DNA from: Clostridium thermarum
GTDB lineage: Bacteria; Bacillota; Clostridia; Clostridiales; Clostridiaceae
Length of the DNA: 64,000 nt
Direction: 5' to 3'
NCBI RefSeq assembly: GCF_006351925.1
Contig: NZ_CP040924.1
Coordinates: forward strand, 1,572,001-1,636,000
Shown in pieces: positions 38,395-46,776 of this stretch. Made by a program: the position numbers and the translations under genes. How positions within the stretch are numbered: position 1 is the stretch's first letter; the number at the start of each line of letters is the position of its first letter. The notes beneath the pieces were generated by a model. The model did no database searches, was not told the DNA's origin, and saw only the letters and a program-made list of their open reading frames with translations.

Positions 38395-39132
38395 ATGGCA
38401 TATAGTAGATTTGCAGAGATATATGATAGTTTGATCAATGAAGATATAGATTATCTCGGTTGGAGCGACTTTATAAGAGAAAAATGTCTAGAGATGAACA
38501 TAAGGAGCGATGATTATCTGGACTTAGGGTGTGGTACTGGAAACTTATCCATAAATTTATCCCGAGGTTTTAAGAGAACTTGTTGCGTAGACCTCTCAGA
38601 GGAAATGCTCATCATAGCAGAAAGTAAATTTAGAGATAAGGGAATTAAGGCCAAATTTGTAAATCAAGATATGAGGTATTTAAAATTAAATAATAAATTT
38701 GATCTTATCACCTGTGCTTTAGATTCTACAAATTATTTAACGGAAGACGGAGATTTGGATATTTTTTTCTTAGGGGTAGCCACTCATCTAAAGGAAAAGG
38801 GTTTGTTCATATTCGATATCAACAGTGAATATAAACTAGAAAAAATATTAGGTGATAATATTTTTACATATAATAGCGATGAAATAGTTTATCTTTGGGA
38901 AAATACTCTAGGTAACCGCATAGTTGAAATGTATCTTACCTTTTTCATAAGTGAAGGCAAGCTATATGAAAGATTTGACGAGGTTCACAGAGAGAGAATT
39001 TACAGTACAGAAGAGATAGAAAAGGCTTTAAAGCAAAACGGATTAAATATTGTTGCCAAGGTGGACAACTATACAAATAATCCTGTTAAAGCTGATTCGG
39101 AAAGAATAACATATATTGTAGTAAAAGGATAA
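38395..39132 (+). CDS. Class I SAM-dependent methyltransferase
   Basis: This 245-residue protein has the SAM-binding motif [15 protein letters not shown] (about residues 41-55), an acidic ribose-binding Asp in [14 protein letters not shown] (about 64) and [20 protein letters not shown] further on. [18 protein letters not shown] at the N-terminus is typical of a Firmicute methyltransferase family of unknown substrate. It precedes hslO by 19 bases and probably shares its transcript. Confidence 0.85.
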   Translation: MAYSRFAEIYDSLINEDIDYLGWSDFIREKCLEMNIRSDDYLDLGCGTGNLSINLSRGFKRTCCVDLSEEMLIIAESKFRDKGIKAKFVNQDMRYLKLNNKFDLITCALDSTNYLTEDGDLDIFFLGVATHLKEKGLFIFDINSEYKLEKILGDNIFTYNSDEIVYLWENTLGNRIVEMYLTFFISEGKLYERFDEVHRERIYSTEEIEKALKQNGLNIVAKVDNYTNNPVKADSERITYIVVKG

Positions 39133-39151
39133 GAAAAGGTTGGTGTTAATT

Positions 39152-40030
39152 ATGAAGGATACTTTGATAATAGGAACAGCGGCTGAGGGAGCTGTACGCT
39201 TTGTTGCCGCCAGCACAAGGAATTTGGTAAATGAAGCTGTTAAAATTCATCAGTGTCGTCCTACAGCTGCAGCTGCCTTAGGAAGAATGCTTACCGCTGG
39301 AGTAATGATGGGTTCAATGTTAAAAAATGAGCAGGACGTACTTACCCTGCAAATTAAAGGTGGTGGACCAGCAGGTTTGGTAATTGTTACTGCATATGCT
39401 GATGGAAGAGTTAAGGGGTACATTGGAAATCCTGCAGTGGATTTGCCACAAAATGATAAGGGTAAACTGGATGTAGGTGGTGCTATAGGTACTGATGGAA
39501 TGCTGACAGTTATCAGGGATATTGGACTTAGGGAGCCATATGTAGGACAGATACCAATTGTAACTGGCGAAATAGGTGACGATTTGACTAATTATTTTGC
39601 AAAGTCTGAGCAAACTCCGTCAGCTGTAGGTGTAGGCGTACTAGTAGCCAGTGATTTATCTATAAAGGCTTCTGGCGGATTTATAATCCAAATGATGCCC
39701 GGTGCCAATGAGCTGGTTGCAGATTTGATTTCTTACAGATTGGAAGAGATGAAATCTATAACAGAGCTTTTAGATAGCGGAAAAGATATAGAAACCATTA
39801 TGAAGGATCTTTTTGAAGATATGTCCATAAAAATTATGGAATATAGAGAACCTTTTTATAAGTGTGACTGCAGCCGTGAAAAGGTTGAAAAGGCCTTGAT
39901 CAGTATTGGAAAAGCTGATTTGTCAGAGATCTATGAGGAAGGAAAGTCTGAAGAGATTCAGTGCCATTTTTGTAATACTTCATATCATTTCAGCAATGAT
40001 GAAATTGGTGATTTGCTCAATAAAATTTAA
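39152..40030 (+). CDS. hslO: Hsp33 redox-regulated chaperone
   Basis: This 292-residue protein is the oxidation-activated holdase Hsp33. The N-terminal domain carries [15 protein letters not shown] and [25 protein letters not shown] (in part). The C-terminal zinc switch has C-x-C in [10 protein letters not shown] and C-x2-C in [12 protein letters not shown]. On oxidation these cysteines form disulphides and release zinc. I choose ATG 39152; TTG 39140 and GTG 39143 are in frame but lie in or next to the AAAGGTTGG ribosome site. Confidence 0.95.
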   Translation: MKDTLIIGTAAEGAVRFVAASTRNLVNEAVKIHQCRPTAAAALGRMLTAGVMMGSMLKNEQDVLTLQIKGGGPAGLVIVTAYADGRVKGYIGNPAVDLPQNDKGKLDVGGAIGTDGMLTVIRDIGLREPYVGQIPIVTGEIGDDLTNYFAKSEQTPSAVGVGVLVASDLSIKASGGFIIQMMPGANELVADLISYRLEEMKSITELLDSGKDIETIMKDLFEDMSIKIMEYREPFYKCDCSREKVEKALISIGKADLSEIYEEGKSEEIQCHFCNTSYHFSNDEIGDLLNKI

Positions 40031-40051
40031 AAGATTTTTTTTATAAAGCTG

Positions 40052-40080
40052 TTGACAACATTTAAATGTCCATATATAAT
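40052..40080 (+). promoter_or_regulatory. Consensus sigma-A promoter of the tRNA cluster
   Basis: TTGACA (40052-40057), 17 bases, TATAAT (40075-40080): a perfect match to both hexamers and spacing, 24 bases before tRNA-Val, as expected for stable RNA. Confidence 0.92.
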
Positions 40081-40103
40081 AATATTTGTCTTCAGAAGTT
40101 AGT

Positions 40104-40179
40104 GGGCGCATAGCTCAGCTGGGAGAGCATCTGCCTTACAAGCAGAGGGTCACAGGTTCGATCCCTGTTGTGCCCACCA
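40104..40179 (+). tRNA. tRNA-Val (TAC)
   Basis: Acceptor GGGCGCA pairs with TGTGCCC, the anticodon loop is CTTACAA (anticodon TAC, reads GTA), the T arm is ACAGG/CCTGT around TTCGATC, and CCA is encoded at 40177-40179. It reads the candidate specifier codon of the valS T-box. Confidence 0.97.
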
Positions 40180-40191
40180 CTAATTTCAAAC

Positions 40192-40268
40192 GGCCCAGTG
40201 GCTCAGTTGGTTAGAGTGCCGGCCTGTCACGCCGGAGGTCGAGGGTTCGAGTCCCTTCTGGGTCGCCA
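40192..40268 (+). tRNA. tRNA-Asp (GTC)
   Basis: Acceptor GGCCCAG pairs with CTGGGTC (one G-T pair), anticodon loop CTGTCAC (GTC), T loop TTCGAGT, encoded CCA end after discriminator G. Confidence 0.97.
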
Positions 40269-40273
40269 TTTAA

Positions 40274-40349
<76 letters not shown>

Positions 40350-40354
40350 TGTAT

Positions 40355-40429
40355 GCGGGAGTGACTCAATGGTAGAGTGTCACCTTGCCAAGGTGAAAGT
40401 TGCGGGTTCGAATCCCGTCTTCCGCTCCA
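40355..40429 (+). tRNA. tRNA-Gly (GCC)
   Basis: Acceptor GCGGGAG pairs with CTTCCGC (one G-T pair), anticodon loop TTGCCAA region with GCC, T loop TTCGAAT, discriminator T, encoded CCA. Confidence 0.97.
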
Positions 40430-40436
40430 TTTATTT

Positions 40437-40510
40437 GGCGCTATAGCCAAGTGGTAAGGCACGGGTCTGCAACACCCTCATCCCCAGTTCAAATCTGGGT
40501 GGCGCCTCCA
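40437..40510 (+). tRNA. tRNA-Cys (GCA)
   Basis: Acceptor GGCGCTA pairs with TGGCGCC (one T-G pair), anticodon loop CTGCAAC region with GCA, T loop TTCAAAT, discriminator T, encoded CCA. Last of the five clustered tRNAs. Confidence 0.96.
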
Positions 40511-40520
40511 TAAGAAAATT

Positions 40521-40548
40521 AAAGACACGCTTTGACGTGTCTTTTTTT
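40521..40548 (+). terminator. tRNA cluster terminator
   Basis: AAAGACACG (40521-40529) pairs with CGTGTCTTT (40536-40544) and is followed by TTTTATTTT. Confidence 0.92.
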
Positions 40549-40591
40549 ATTTTGCATTTATCGGTATAAAGAACATAAAAATTCAACACGG

Positions 40592-40638
40592 AATACACGG
40601 AGAGGAATTTCATTTTAAGGAATACCCTTCCGTGTATT
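40592..40638. repeat. Inverted repeat downstream of DUF6873 gene
   Basis: AATACACGGA (40592-40601) and TCCGTGTATT (40629-40638) are exact inverted copies; GTGTATTTC also recurs directly at 40642. It may be the end signal for the minus-strand gene or a small dispersed repeat. Confidence 0.4.
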
Positions 40639-40663
40639 TCAGTGTATTTCCCGTCTTCAGTGA

Positions 40664-41368
40664 TTAATAAATCATCAACAAGCTGCCTCTATCTGTCAGT
40701 TTCTCATCCATTAGGTAATGATATTCCACTTTATGTTTTCTTAAAAAGTCTTTGATTTCCTTACCGTAAATGTATTTATCCAAGCTGCCGAAGAAGGCTA
40801 TGTTTTTCTCATCCAATAGACCGCAGCAGCCGCCTATAAAGCCGTAGTTCATCTCTTCCAACACTATATCTCCATGAGGCAAGTATAATACATCTATTTT
40901 TTCTGTGGTTAAAGCTTTGGCAATGCCAATGTCGTTGGTGATAACAGCGCCTTCGTTGACAATGGCGGTAGAACATTTAGTATAGCCTTGCTTTACATGA
41001 ATTTTTTTTGTGGTGCTGTCCAAGGCCTCCAATATTTTGTTATCGGTATATTTTAAATTGTGTACGAATAAGTCACCTAATCGAAAACAGTTTAATATTA
41101 TATCATGAGGATACTCAGAGGTTAATTCTGCCTCTGAAAGTGTTACTTCAATACCAAGTTCAAGGAATTGGTTTATAAAAAGCGGATCTAATTTTTTTTG
41201 AACTATCAAGTGCTTCTTGTTGTGAACAAAAATTTGAATATCCGGATGGCTGCTAATAGCGGCATACAAATTACTGTGTCTAGGGCACAATAAGGCTGTA
41301 AGACCTAATTTGGACAAAGCCAGGCTTTCACTTTCAGAGATTCTGCAGTCTACAATACAGCAGTTCAT
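40664..41368 (-). CDS. DUF6873 family protein, function unknown
   Basis: This 234-residue protein starts MNCCIVDCRISES and carries HVKQGYTKCSTAIVNEGAVITND, GGCCGLLDEKNIAFFGSL (in part) and DRGSLLMIY. It resembles the DUF6873 family, predicted to have the GME fold of guanidino-group-modifying enzymes such as arginine deiminase and dimethylargininase. The Cys in YTKCSTA, several His/Asp positions and the double-Cys GGCCG are candidate catalytic residues, but no reaction is known. It has no signal peptide. The start is ATG on the reverse strand behind AAAGGAG. Confidence 0.72.
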   Translation of the reverse strand: MNCCIVDCRISESESLALSKLGLTALLCPRHSNLYAAISSHPDIQIFVHNKKHLIVQKKLDPLFINQFLELGIEVTLSEAELTSEYPHDIILNCFRLGDLFVHNLKYTDNKILEALDSTTKKIHVKQGYTKCSTAIVNEGAVITNDIGIAKALTTEKIDVLYLPHGDIVLEEMNYGFIGGCCGLLDEKNIAFFGSLDKYIYGKEIKDFLRKHKVEYHYLMDEKLTDRGSLLMIY

Positions 41369-41482
41369 ATTTTACTCCTTTCTAAAGTTATCCATAATAA
41401 TTCATTATACATAATTTTATAATTTTATAAACTTAATGTCAAAATTCTCACAGCACTCTGTCGATTGCTGTATTAATTTTCT

Positions 41483-41512
41483 TGTATAGACACAGGTATT
41501 AAACACATACTA
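41483..41512 (+). promoter_or_regulatory. Sigma-G-like promoter for ytxC
   Basis: TGTATA (41483-41488), 17 bases, CATACTA (41506-41512). This is close to the forespore sigma-G form TGAATA-N17-CATACTA. It leaves a short leader, with the ribosome site just downstream. Confidence 0.45.
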
Positions 41513-41534
41513 ATTTTAGAAGGGAGTGAGACAG

Positions 41535-42428
41535 ATGTTGCTTTTGACAGTAGTCTATGAAGGTGAAAGGGATATAATCGGTGAGCTTAATGAGATAAAG
41601 AAACACTTCAAAGAAAAAAATATTATCTTAGGAATCTCCGAAAGCATTATCAATAATACGCAGTTTATCAAAGTGTTTTGCAGTGAAGAAGAGTATAATG
41701 AAAAAATTGTTAGTATGTTTAATTTTTATATGGCTAATATCTTATACAAGATTGCCATATATGAATTTTATGATAAAGAGATGCTGAACTTTTTAAATGA
41801 CACCTATTTCTTTCTTAAACCGGATGAGCTCAGAGATGTTGAAATATTAAGCATGAAGGTTCTAAAAGGTGAAGAGCTTATTATAGATGACAGCGGAATA
41901 TATTACATGAACAGGAAAAACAATATCATAGACAAGATCATTGCTTGCATAGAGGAAAATAATGAAATAAACATCAACGGTTTTATAACCTTTAGGATGA
42001 AGGAACTTCGGGAGGATATAGAGGCTATCGTTGATAAAGTAGTAGAAAGATATATGGTAGATAAGGAATACAGTGAATTCATAAAGCTTTTAAAATATTT
42101 TGTTGAAATACAGGATAGTAAGCTGGATACGGTGAATATAATTATAGACTCTAAGGGAAAGTACCAGATAAGAGATGAAAATGGAAAGGAATTTTTAAAA
42201 GAATTTTTAAATGAGCTATCTACTGAAAAAATTAGTGAAAATAATATAGAAGATCTTATTATCAGCGGCCTAATAACAAATTCTCCAAGGAAAATAAATA
42301 TACATGGGGCTAAGTACTGTACAAATAAAGAGGTATTGGATACAATCAATAATGTGTTTACGGATAGAGTTACCATGTGTAATGAATGTGAATTATGTAA
42401 ATCAGTTGCTCAAAATATTCAAGTTTGA
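41535..42428 (+). CDS. ytxC: Putative sporulation protein YtxC
   Basis: This 297-residue protein resembles YtxC of Firmicutes: FITFRMKELREDIEAIVDKVVE and FIKLLKYFVEIQDSK are the most recognisable stretches, and the C-terminus has CNECELCKS. YtxC is listed among sporulation proteins but its molecular role is not established. ATG 41535 follows GAAGGGAG; the GTG at 41526 is within that site. A sigma-G-like promoter lies directly upstream. It is not obviously cotranscribed with infC, which has its own consensus promoter. Confidence 0.82.
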   Translation: MLLLTVVYEGERDIIGELNEIKKHFKEKNIILGISESIINNTQFIKVFCSEEEYNEKIVSMFNFYMANILYKIAIYEFYDKEMLNFLNDTYFFLKPDELRDVEILSMKVLKGEELIIDDSGIYYMNRKNNIIDKIIACIEENNEININGFITFRMKELREDIEAIVDKVVERYMVDKEYSEFIKLLKYFVEIQDSKLDTVNIIIDSKGKYQIRDENGKEFLKEFLNELSTEKISENNIEDLIISGLITNSPRKINIHGAKYCTNKEVLDTINNVFTDRVTMCNECELCKSVAQNIQV

Positions 42429-42436
42429 AAAATATG

Positions 42437-42465
42437 TTGACAAATGGATATAGCATAGTTATAAT
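42437..42465 (+). promoter_or_regulatory. Consensus sigma-A promoter of infC-rpmI-rplT
   Basis: TTGACA (42437-42442), 17 bases, TATAAT (42460-42465), a perfect consensus. The transcript would start near 42472, at the 5' end of the structured leader. Confidence 0.93.
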
Positions 42466-42471
42466 ATTACA

Positions 42472-42622
42472 TGTTAAGAAGAAACGGCCGTTTCTCACCT
42501 TACGGTTATGCTTGTAAGGTTGAATGTAATTTCGAATGTAAGAAGCGGCTTTGTGCCGCTTTTTTATTTATAAGCATAGCTAAGTAGTAAAAGGTGGCTT
42601 TATAAATAATTCGGAGGTGACG
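42472..42622 (+). promoter_or_regulatory. infC operon leader (L20-leader-like attenuator)
   Basis: The leader contains a 16-bp palindrome AGAAACGGCCGTTTCT (42480-42495), a hairpin ACCTTAC/GTAAGGT (42497-42503 with 42514-42520) and a terminator AAGCGGC/GCCGCTT with a T run at 42543-42566. In other Firmicutes, ribosomal protein L20 binds this operon's leader and represses it by early termination. The position, promoter and terminator fit that scheme; the L20-binding shape itself was not modelled. Confidence 0.7.
42543..42566 (+). terminator. Attenuator terminator of the infC leader
   Basis: AAGCGGC (42543-42549) and GCCGCTT (42555-42561) with loop TTTGT and a following T run, placed before infC rather than after a gene. 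Confidence 0.85.
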
Positions 42623-43138
42623 ATTATTAGTAAAAATTATCTTATAAACGACGAAATAAGAGAAAAAGAGATAAGAGTAATTGGTGAAGACGGATCTATG
42701 TTGGGAGTAATGTCCAGTAAAGATGCTCTAAACATAGCAGAAGAAAAAGAACTAGATTTAGTTATGATTTCTCCAGCAGCCAATCCGCCAGTATGTAAGA
42801 TAATGGATTTTGGTAAGTTTATCTATGAGCAATCAAAAAAGGACAAGGAAGCTAAAAAGAAACAAAAGGTTATCAGCATTAAAGAAGTAAGACTTAGTCC
42901 AACAATAGAAGAACATGACATTTCCATTAAAGCTAATAATGCAAGAAAGTTCTTGCTGGATGAGGATAAGGTAAAAGTTACAGTTAGATTCAGGGGAAGA
43001 GAAGCTGATTACTCACATTTAGGCAAAAGGATATTAGATAGTTTTGTTGATAGACTTCAGGATGTTTGTATAATAGAAAAGGCCGCTAAGCTTGAAGGAA
43101 AAAATATGATAGTAATACTGGCTCCAAAAAAGAGCTAA
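42623..43138 (+). CDS. infC: Translation initiation factor IF-3, non-AUG (ATT) start
   Basis: This protein of about 171 residues has the IF-3 N-domain ([20 protein letters not shown]), the linker ([19 protein letters not shown]) and the C-domain ([17 protein letters not shown]). No ATG exists at the expected start. The ribosome site GGAGGTG (42613-42619) is followed by ATT ATT AGT AAA at 42623; an ATT start at 42623 or 42626 gives the family's usual (M)ISK beginning. The GTG at 42617 is inside the ribosome site. IF-3 itself discriminates against AUU starts, which gives autoregulation in E. coli; the same is likely here. Confidence 0.93.
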   Translation: MISKNYLINDEIREKEIRVIGEDGSMLGVMSSKDALNIAEEKELDLVMISPAANPPVCKIMDFGKFIYEQSKKDKEAKKKQKVISIKEVRLSPTIEEHDISIKANNARKFLLDEDKVKVTVRFRGREADYSHLGKRILDSFVDRLQDVCIIEKAAKLEGKNMIVILAPKKS

Positions 43139-43159
43139 AATTTGGGAGGAGGAAATATC

Positions 43160-43357
43160 ATGCCAAAAATGAAAACTCATAGAGGTGCAGCAAAGAGATT
43201 TAAGAAGACTGGTTCAGGAAAATTAAAGAGAGCTAAAGCTTTCAAGAGCCATATCTTGACAAAGAAGAGTTCTAAGAGAAAGAGAAATCTTAGAAAGACT
43301 GCATATGTATCTGCAGCACAAGAAAAAGTAATGAAGAAATTATTACCATACCTGTAA
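43160..43357 (+). CDS. rpmI: 50S ribosomal protein L35
   Basis: This 65-residue, very basic protein is canonical bL35: [20 protein letters not shown] at the N-terminus and KKLLPYL at the end. ATG 43160 follows GGGAGGAGG, 21 bases after infC. It is the middle gene of the conserved infC-rpmI-rplT operon. Confidence 0.98.
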   Translation: MPKMKTHRGAAKRFKKTGSGKLKRAKAFKSHILTKKSSKRKRNLRKTAYVSAAQEKVMKKLLPYL

Positions 43358-43386
43358 TAGTACAGCGATAGAAGGAGGTTAATGAA

Positions 43387-43746
43387 ATGGCAAGAGTAAA
43401 GAGAGCAATGAATTCCCGTAAAAAACATAAGAAGATATTAAAGCTTGCAAAAGGATACTACGGTGGAAAAAGCAAGTTATTTAAGACTGCTAATGAAAGT
43501 GTAATAAGAGCATTAAGAAATGCTTATGTTGGCAGAAAGTTAAAGAAGAGAGATTTCAGAAAGCTTTGGATAGCAAGAATAAATGCTGCTACAAGAATTA
43601 ATGGATTATCCTATTCAAGATTCATGAATGGTATAAAACTTGCTGGTATAGATATAAACAGAAAGATGTTATCAGAAATAGCAATCAATGATCCAAAGGC
43701 ATTTGCAGATTTGGTGCAGATAGCTAAGAATCAATTAAACGCATAA
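43387..43746 (+). CDS. rplT: 50S ribosomal protein L20
   Basis: This 119-residue basic protein is canonical bL20: [20 protein letters not shown] at the N-terminus, [18 protein letters not shown] in the middle and the globular C-terminal part with [11 protein letters not shown]. It binds 23S rRNA early in assembly and probably also the leader of this operon. The start ATG follows GAAGGAGG. Confidence 0.98.
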   Translation: MARVKRAMNSRKKHKKILKLAKGYYGGKSKLFKTANESVIRALRNAYVGRKLKKRDFRKLWIARINAATRINGLSYSRFMNGIKLAGIDINRKMLSEIAINDPKAFADLVQIAKNQLNA

Positions 43747-43815
43747 AAATGCTGGGTTTTAAGAATACATACTTAAGGCCCTATACATAAAAATAATACA
43801 GAGATTACATTTTAT

Positions 43816-43855
43816 TCCATCAGATTGTATACTATTTTTGATACGGTCTGGTGGA
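43816..43855 (+). other. Long hairpin between rplT and ktrB
   Basis: TCCATCAGATTGTAT (43816-43830) pairs along its whole length, including G-U pairs, with ATACGGTCTGGTGGA (43841-43855) around a 10-base loop. No T run follows on the plus strand. It may be the operon terminator, a processing site or a ktrB leader element. Confidence 0.55.
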
Positions 43856-43909
43856 TAAATTTATAGTTGGTAAAAATATTTATAAAAGGGTATAATTCGA
43901 GGTGTAATT

Positions 43910-45274
43910 ATGCATATAAGCATAGCAAGAAAAATAAAATTAAGTCCTGTACGTATTTTGTCCATAGGGTTTGCTCTTCTTATTTTATTGGGGGCAATCC
44001 TTTTGACTTTTCCAATCTCTTCTGCAGATGGAACGTGGACACCCTTTCTGGACTGTTTATTTACATCAACTTCAGCTACCTGTGTTACTGGGTTAGTAAC
44101 ACTTGATACCGGAAGTCATTGGAACTATTTCGGTAAAACAGTTATAATATTCTTAATTGAAATAGGTGGCTTGGGATTCATGTCCTTTGCAACCTTGTTT
44201 GCTCTGATCCTGGGAAAAAAGATTACCTTGAGAGAAAGATTAATAATGCAGGAGGCTATGAATACCTTTGACCTACAAGGACTTGTAAAGCTGGGCAAGT
44301 ATATTTTGATTTTTACTTTTGCTGTTGAAGGTATTGGTGCATTGTTCTTATCTACCCAGTTTATACCTGAATTTGGTTTTGCCAGAGGCATATATTATAG
44401 TATATGGCATTCCGTTTCAGCCTTCTGCAATGCAGGTTTTGATTTGTTTGGTGAAACATCGGATAAATTTATAAGTATAGTGGGTTGGCAGAGGAACCCT
44501 GTTGTTGTTATGACATTAGGTGTTTTGATAGCTATTGGAGGTCTGGGTTTTTCAGTGTGGGCAGATATATATAATTATAAAAACATGAAAAGCCTTTCCC
44601 TTCATTCTAAGATAGTTATAACTATTACATTATTTTTGATATTTGGTGGAGCAGTAATTATATATATTATAGAGCACAACAATTCTGCAACTATTGGGAA
44701 CATGTCTCTAGTTGATAAGTTTACCAATTCACTTTTTGCAGCGGTTACACCAAGAACTGCCGGCATGAATTCCATACCAACAGCAGAAATGATGCCCACT
44801 TCAAGATTTTTTACCATGGTATTAATGTTCATAGGAGGTTCACCAGGGTCTACAGCCGGAGGTATAAAAACCTCTACTCTCGGTATTATAATAATGGCAA
44901 TAATTTGTACTGTAAAAGGAAAAGAAGATACAGAGATATATAAAAGGAGAATATCAAAAGACCTGGTATTAAAGGCCTTTACCATTGCCACCATTGGGTT
45001 ATTAGTAGTAGCCTCAGCAACTATGATTCTAACAGTTACAGAGCGGAAAATGGGGTTTTCTTTAGAGTTCCTTTTATATGAGGCAACCTCGGCCTTTGCT
45101 ACTGTTGGATTAACACTGGGAGTAACGCCCTTTCTAAGCTCACTGGGAAAGGTATTAATCATATTATGTATGTATGTGGGGAGGGTTGGACCACTTACAA
45201 TAGCATTGTCATTGGCACAAAATAAAAAGAAGAGTGCTATTAGGTATCCTGAGGATAAAATATTAGTTGGTTAG
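43910..45274 (+). CDS. ktrB: KtrB/NtpJ-type potassium uptake membrane subunit
   Basis: This 454-residue membrane protein belongs to the TrkH/KtrB superfamily. Its four pore-loop regions are recognisable: TSATCVTGLVTLDTG, HSVSAFCNAGFDLF, AVTPRTAGMNS and SAFATVGLTLG, each with the selectivity glycine. It transports potassium (in some species coupled to sodium) and needs the KtrA gating ring encoded 15 bases downstream. The Enterococcus homologue NtpJ sits in the V-ATPase operon; here the two are 27 kb apart. Confidence 0.93.
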   Translation: MHISIARKIKLSPVRILSIGFALLILLGAILLTFPISSADGTWTPFLDCLFTSTSATCVTGLVTLDTGSHWNYFGKTVIIFLIEIGGLGFMSFATLFALILGKKITLRERLIMQEAMNTFDLQGLVKLGKYILIFTFAVEGIGALFLSTQFIPEFGFARGIYYSIWHSVSAFCNAGFDLFGETSDKFISIVGWQRNPVVVMTLGVLIAIGGLGFSVWADIYNYKNMKSLSLHSKIVITITLFLIFGGAVIIYIIEHNNSATIGNMSLVDKFTNSLFAAVTPRTAGMNSIPTAEMMPTSRFFTMVLMFIGGSPGSTAGGIKTSTLGIIIMAIICTVKGKEDTEIYKRRISKDLVLKAFTIATIGLLVVASATMILTVTERKMGFSLEFLLYEATSAFATVGLTLGVTPFLSSLGKVLIILCMYVGRVGPLTIALSLAQNKKKSAIRYPEDKILVG

Positions 45275-45289
45275 GGGTGTTGTAGGGTT

Positions 45290-45952
45290 ATGGATAAAAA
45301 GCAATATGTTGTGATAGGACTAGGAAGATTTGGAGCATCAGTGGCAAAAACCTTATATTCATTAGGTAATGACGTGCTTGCTATAGATTCAGAGGAAAGT
45401 TTGGTACAGGAAATCTCTGATAGTGTTACCCATGCTGTTCAAATGGATGCTACCGATGAGAGTGCACTAAGAAGCTTAGGTATTAAAAATTTTGACGTTG
45501 CAGTAGTTACAATAGGCTCTGATATTCAATCCAGTGCTATGATTACTCTGCTAATAAAGGAACTTGGAGTTAAGTACCTGATTGCAAAGGCACAGAATGA
45601 GCTCCACGCAAAGCTATTAAGTAAAATTGGTGCTGATAGAGTTATCCTTCCGGAAAGAGATATGGGAATTCGTGTAGCTCACAATCTTATTTCCTCTAAT
45701 ATATTGGATTATATTGAACTTTCACCGGATTATAGTATAGCTGAAATAGTATCGCCTAAGGAATGGAGCGGGAAGAGTCTCAGAGAATTGAATGCAAGGG
45801 CAAGATATGGCATAAATATCATGGCAATTAAGAGAGAAGATGGCGTAAATATTGCTCCGGGAGCAGATGACGAGATTCAGGATGGTGATATTATATTAGC
45901 TATCGGTGGCTCTGAGGAACTAAGCAGAATTGAAAATATGATTGACAGGTAA
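45290..45952 (+). CDS. ktrA: KtrA-type potassium channel regulatory (RCK) subunit
   Basis: This 220-residue cytoplasmic protein has an RCK_N Rossmann domain starting YVVIGLGRFGASVAKTLYSLG with an acidic residue at the end of the second strand (VLAIDSEE), and an RCK_C domain in the last 80 residues (YSIAEIVSPKEWSGKSLREL). It forms the octameric ring that gates KtrB in response to ATP/ADP; RCK_C may bind cyclic di-AMP in relatives. The TrmH-type gene follows 13 bases later. Confidence 0.93.
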   Translation: MDKKQYVVIGLGRFGASVAKTLYSLGNDVLAIDSEESLVQEISDSVTHAVQMDATDESALRSLGIKNFDVAVVTIGSDIQSSAMITLLIKELGVKYLIAKAQNELHAKLLSKIGADRVILPERDMGIRVAHNLISSNILDYIELSPDYSIAEIVSPKEWSGKSLRELNARARYGINIMAIKREDGVNIAPGADDEIQDGDIILAIGGSEELSRIENMIDR

Positions 45953-45965
45953 AGGTGGAATGTAC

Positions 45966-46739
45966 TTGGAACTCATACAGAGTAAGGATAATCAGCTCAT
46001 TAAAGAAGTTAAAAAGTTGAAGGAAAAAAGGTATAGAGAAGAGCAGGGAAAATTTTTTATAGAGGGCTGCAGATTTGTTGAGGAAGCATTTAAAGCCGGA
46101 GCAGATGTAGAAAAGCTGCTGATTTCCCAAAAACACTCTGAAAAATATATAAATATATTTCAGAGTGCTGTGAAAGGTTCTTTACATGTAATTAAAGACA
46201 GTTTGTTTAATGATATTTGTGATACAGAAGCTCCTCAGGGTATAGCGGCAATAATCCGCAAGAAAACCTATAATACCCCTCGGGAAAATGGCCTTTTTGT
46301 CCTTGTCGACAAGGTACAGGATCCAGGGAACCTAGGGACTATAATTAGAACTGCCCATGCCGCCAGCGCTAAAGGTATAATCTATACAGCCGGTACCGTT
46401 GACCCCTATAATGAGAAGACACTTAGATCCACTATGGGGTCAATATTTTATGTTCCCATAATAGAAGATAAAAACCATCAAATAGTAGCATCTATGAAGG
46501 AAGTAGGATATAAGGTAGTGGCAAGCTCCTTAGATGCTGAAGAAAACTTTTTTGCTAGGACTTACGGAGAAAAGGTTATTATAGCTGTAGGTAATGAAGG
46601 CAAAGGCATAAGCGAAGAAGTATATGCTTTGGCTGACATCAGGGTTAAGATTCCCATGCCAGGTGGAGCAGAATCTCTTAATGCATCGGTGGCTGCATCC
46701 ATAATGATCTATGAAGTATTACGACAAAATTTAAAATAA
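45966..46739 (+). CDS. TrmH/SpoU-family RNA 2'-O-ribose methyltransferase
   Basis: This 257-residue protein has an N-terminal SpoU_sub_bind domain (QGKFFIEGCRFVEEAFKAG) and a SPOUT knot domain with motif 1 VQDPGNLGTIIRTAHA, motif 2 IIAVGNEGKGIS and motif 3 IPMPGGAESLNASVAASIM. It methylates a ribose in rRNA or tRNA; the exact target cannot be inferred. I choose TTG 45966, 7 bases after AGGTGG, since the in-frame ATG at 45960 almost touches the ribosome site. Confidence 0.9.
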   Translation: MELIQSKDNQLIKEVKKLKEKRYREEQGKFFIEGCRFVEEAFKAGADVEKLLISQKHSEKYINIFQSAVKGSLHVIKDSLFNDICDTEAPQGIAAIIRKKTYNTPRENGLFVLVDKVQDPGNLGTIIRTAHAASAKGIIYTAGTVDPYNEKTLRSTMGSIFYVPIIEDKNHQIVASMKEVGYKVVASSLDAEENFFARTYGEKVIIAVGNEGKGISEEVYALADIRVKIPMPGGAESLNASVAASIMIYEVLRQNLK

Positions 46740-46741
46740 AG

Positions 46742-46770
46742 TTGAAATTTTTATAAACAGTGGTTATAAT
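46742..46770 (+). promoter_or_regulatory. Sigma-A promoter of the pheS T-box leader
   Basis: TTGAAA (46742-46747), 17 bases, TATAAT (46765-46770). The transcript would begin near 46777. Confidence 0.85.
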
Positions 46771-46776
46771 AAAGAA

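Noticed and set aside
41903..42376. A 157-residue minus-strand ORF opposite ytxC
   Set aside because: Low-complexity Ser/Ile/Leu translation typical of the reverse of a charged helical protein; no ribosome site.
42617..42622. GTG as the infC start
   Set aside because: This GTG is inside GGAGGTG, which would leave IF-3 without a ribosome site; ATT at 42623 or 42626 fits spacing and homology better.
43747..43909. c-di-AMP (ydaO-type) riboswitch before ktrB
   Set aside because: The conserved sequence blocks of that riboswitch are not visible; only a single long hairpin is present.
44602..45162. A 186-residue minus-strand ORF opposite ktrB
   Set aside because: It lies wholly within the well-supported ktrB gene and has no recognisable features or start signal.
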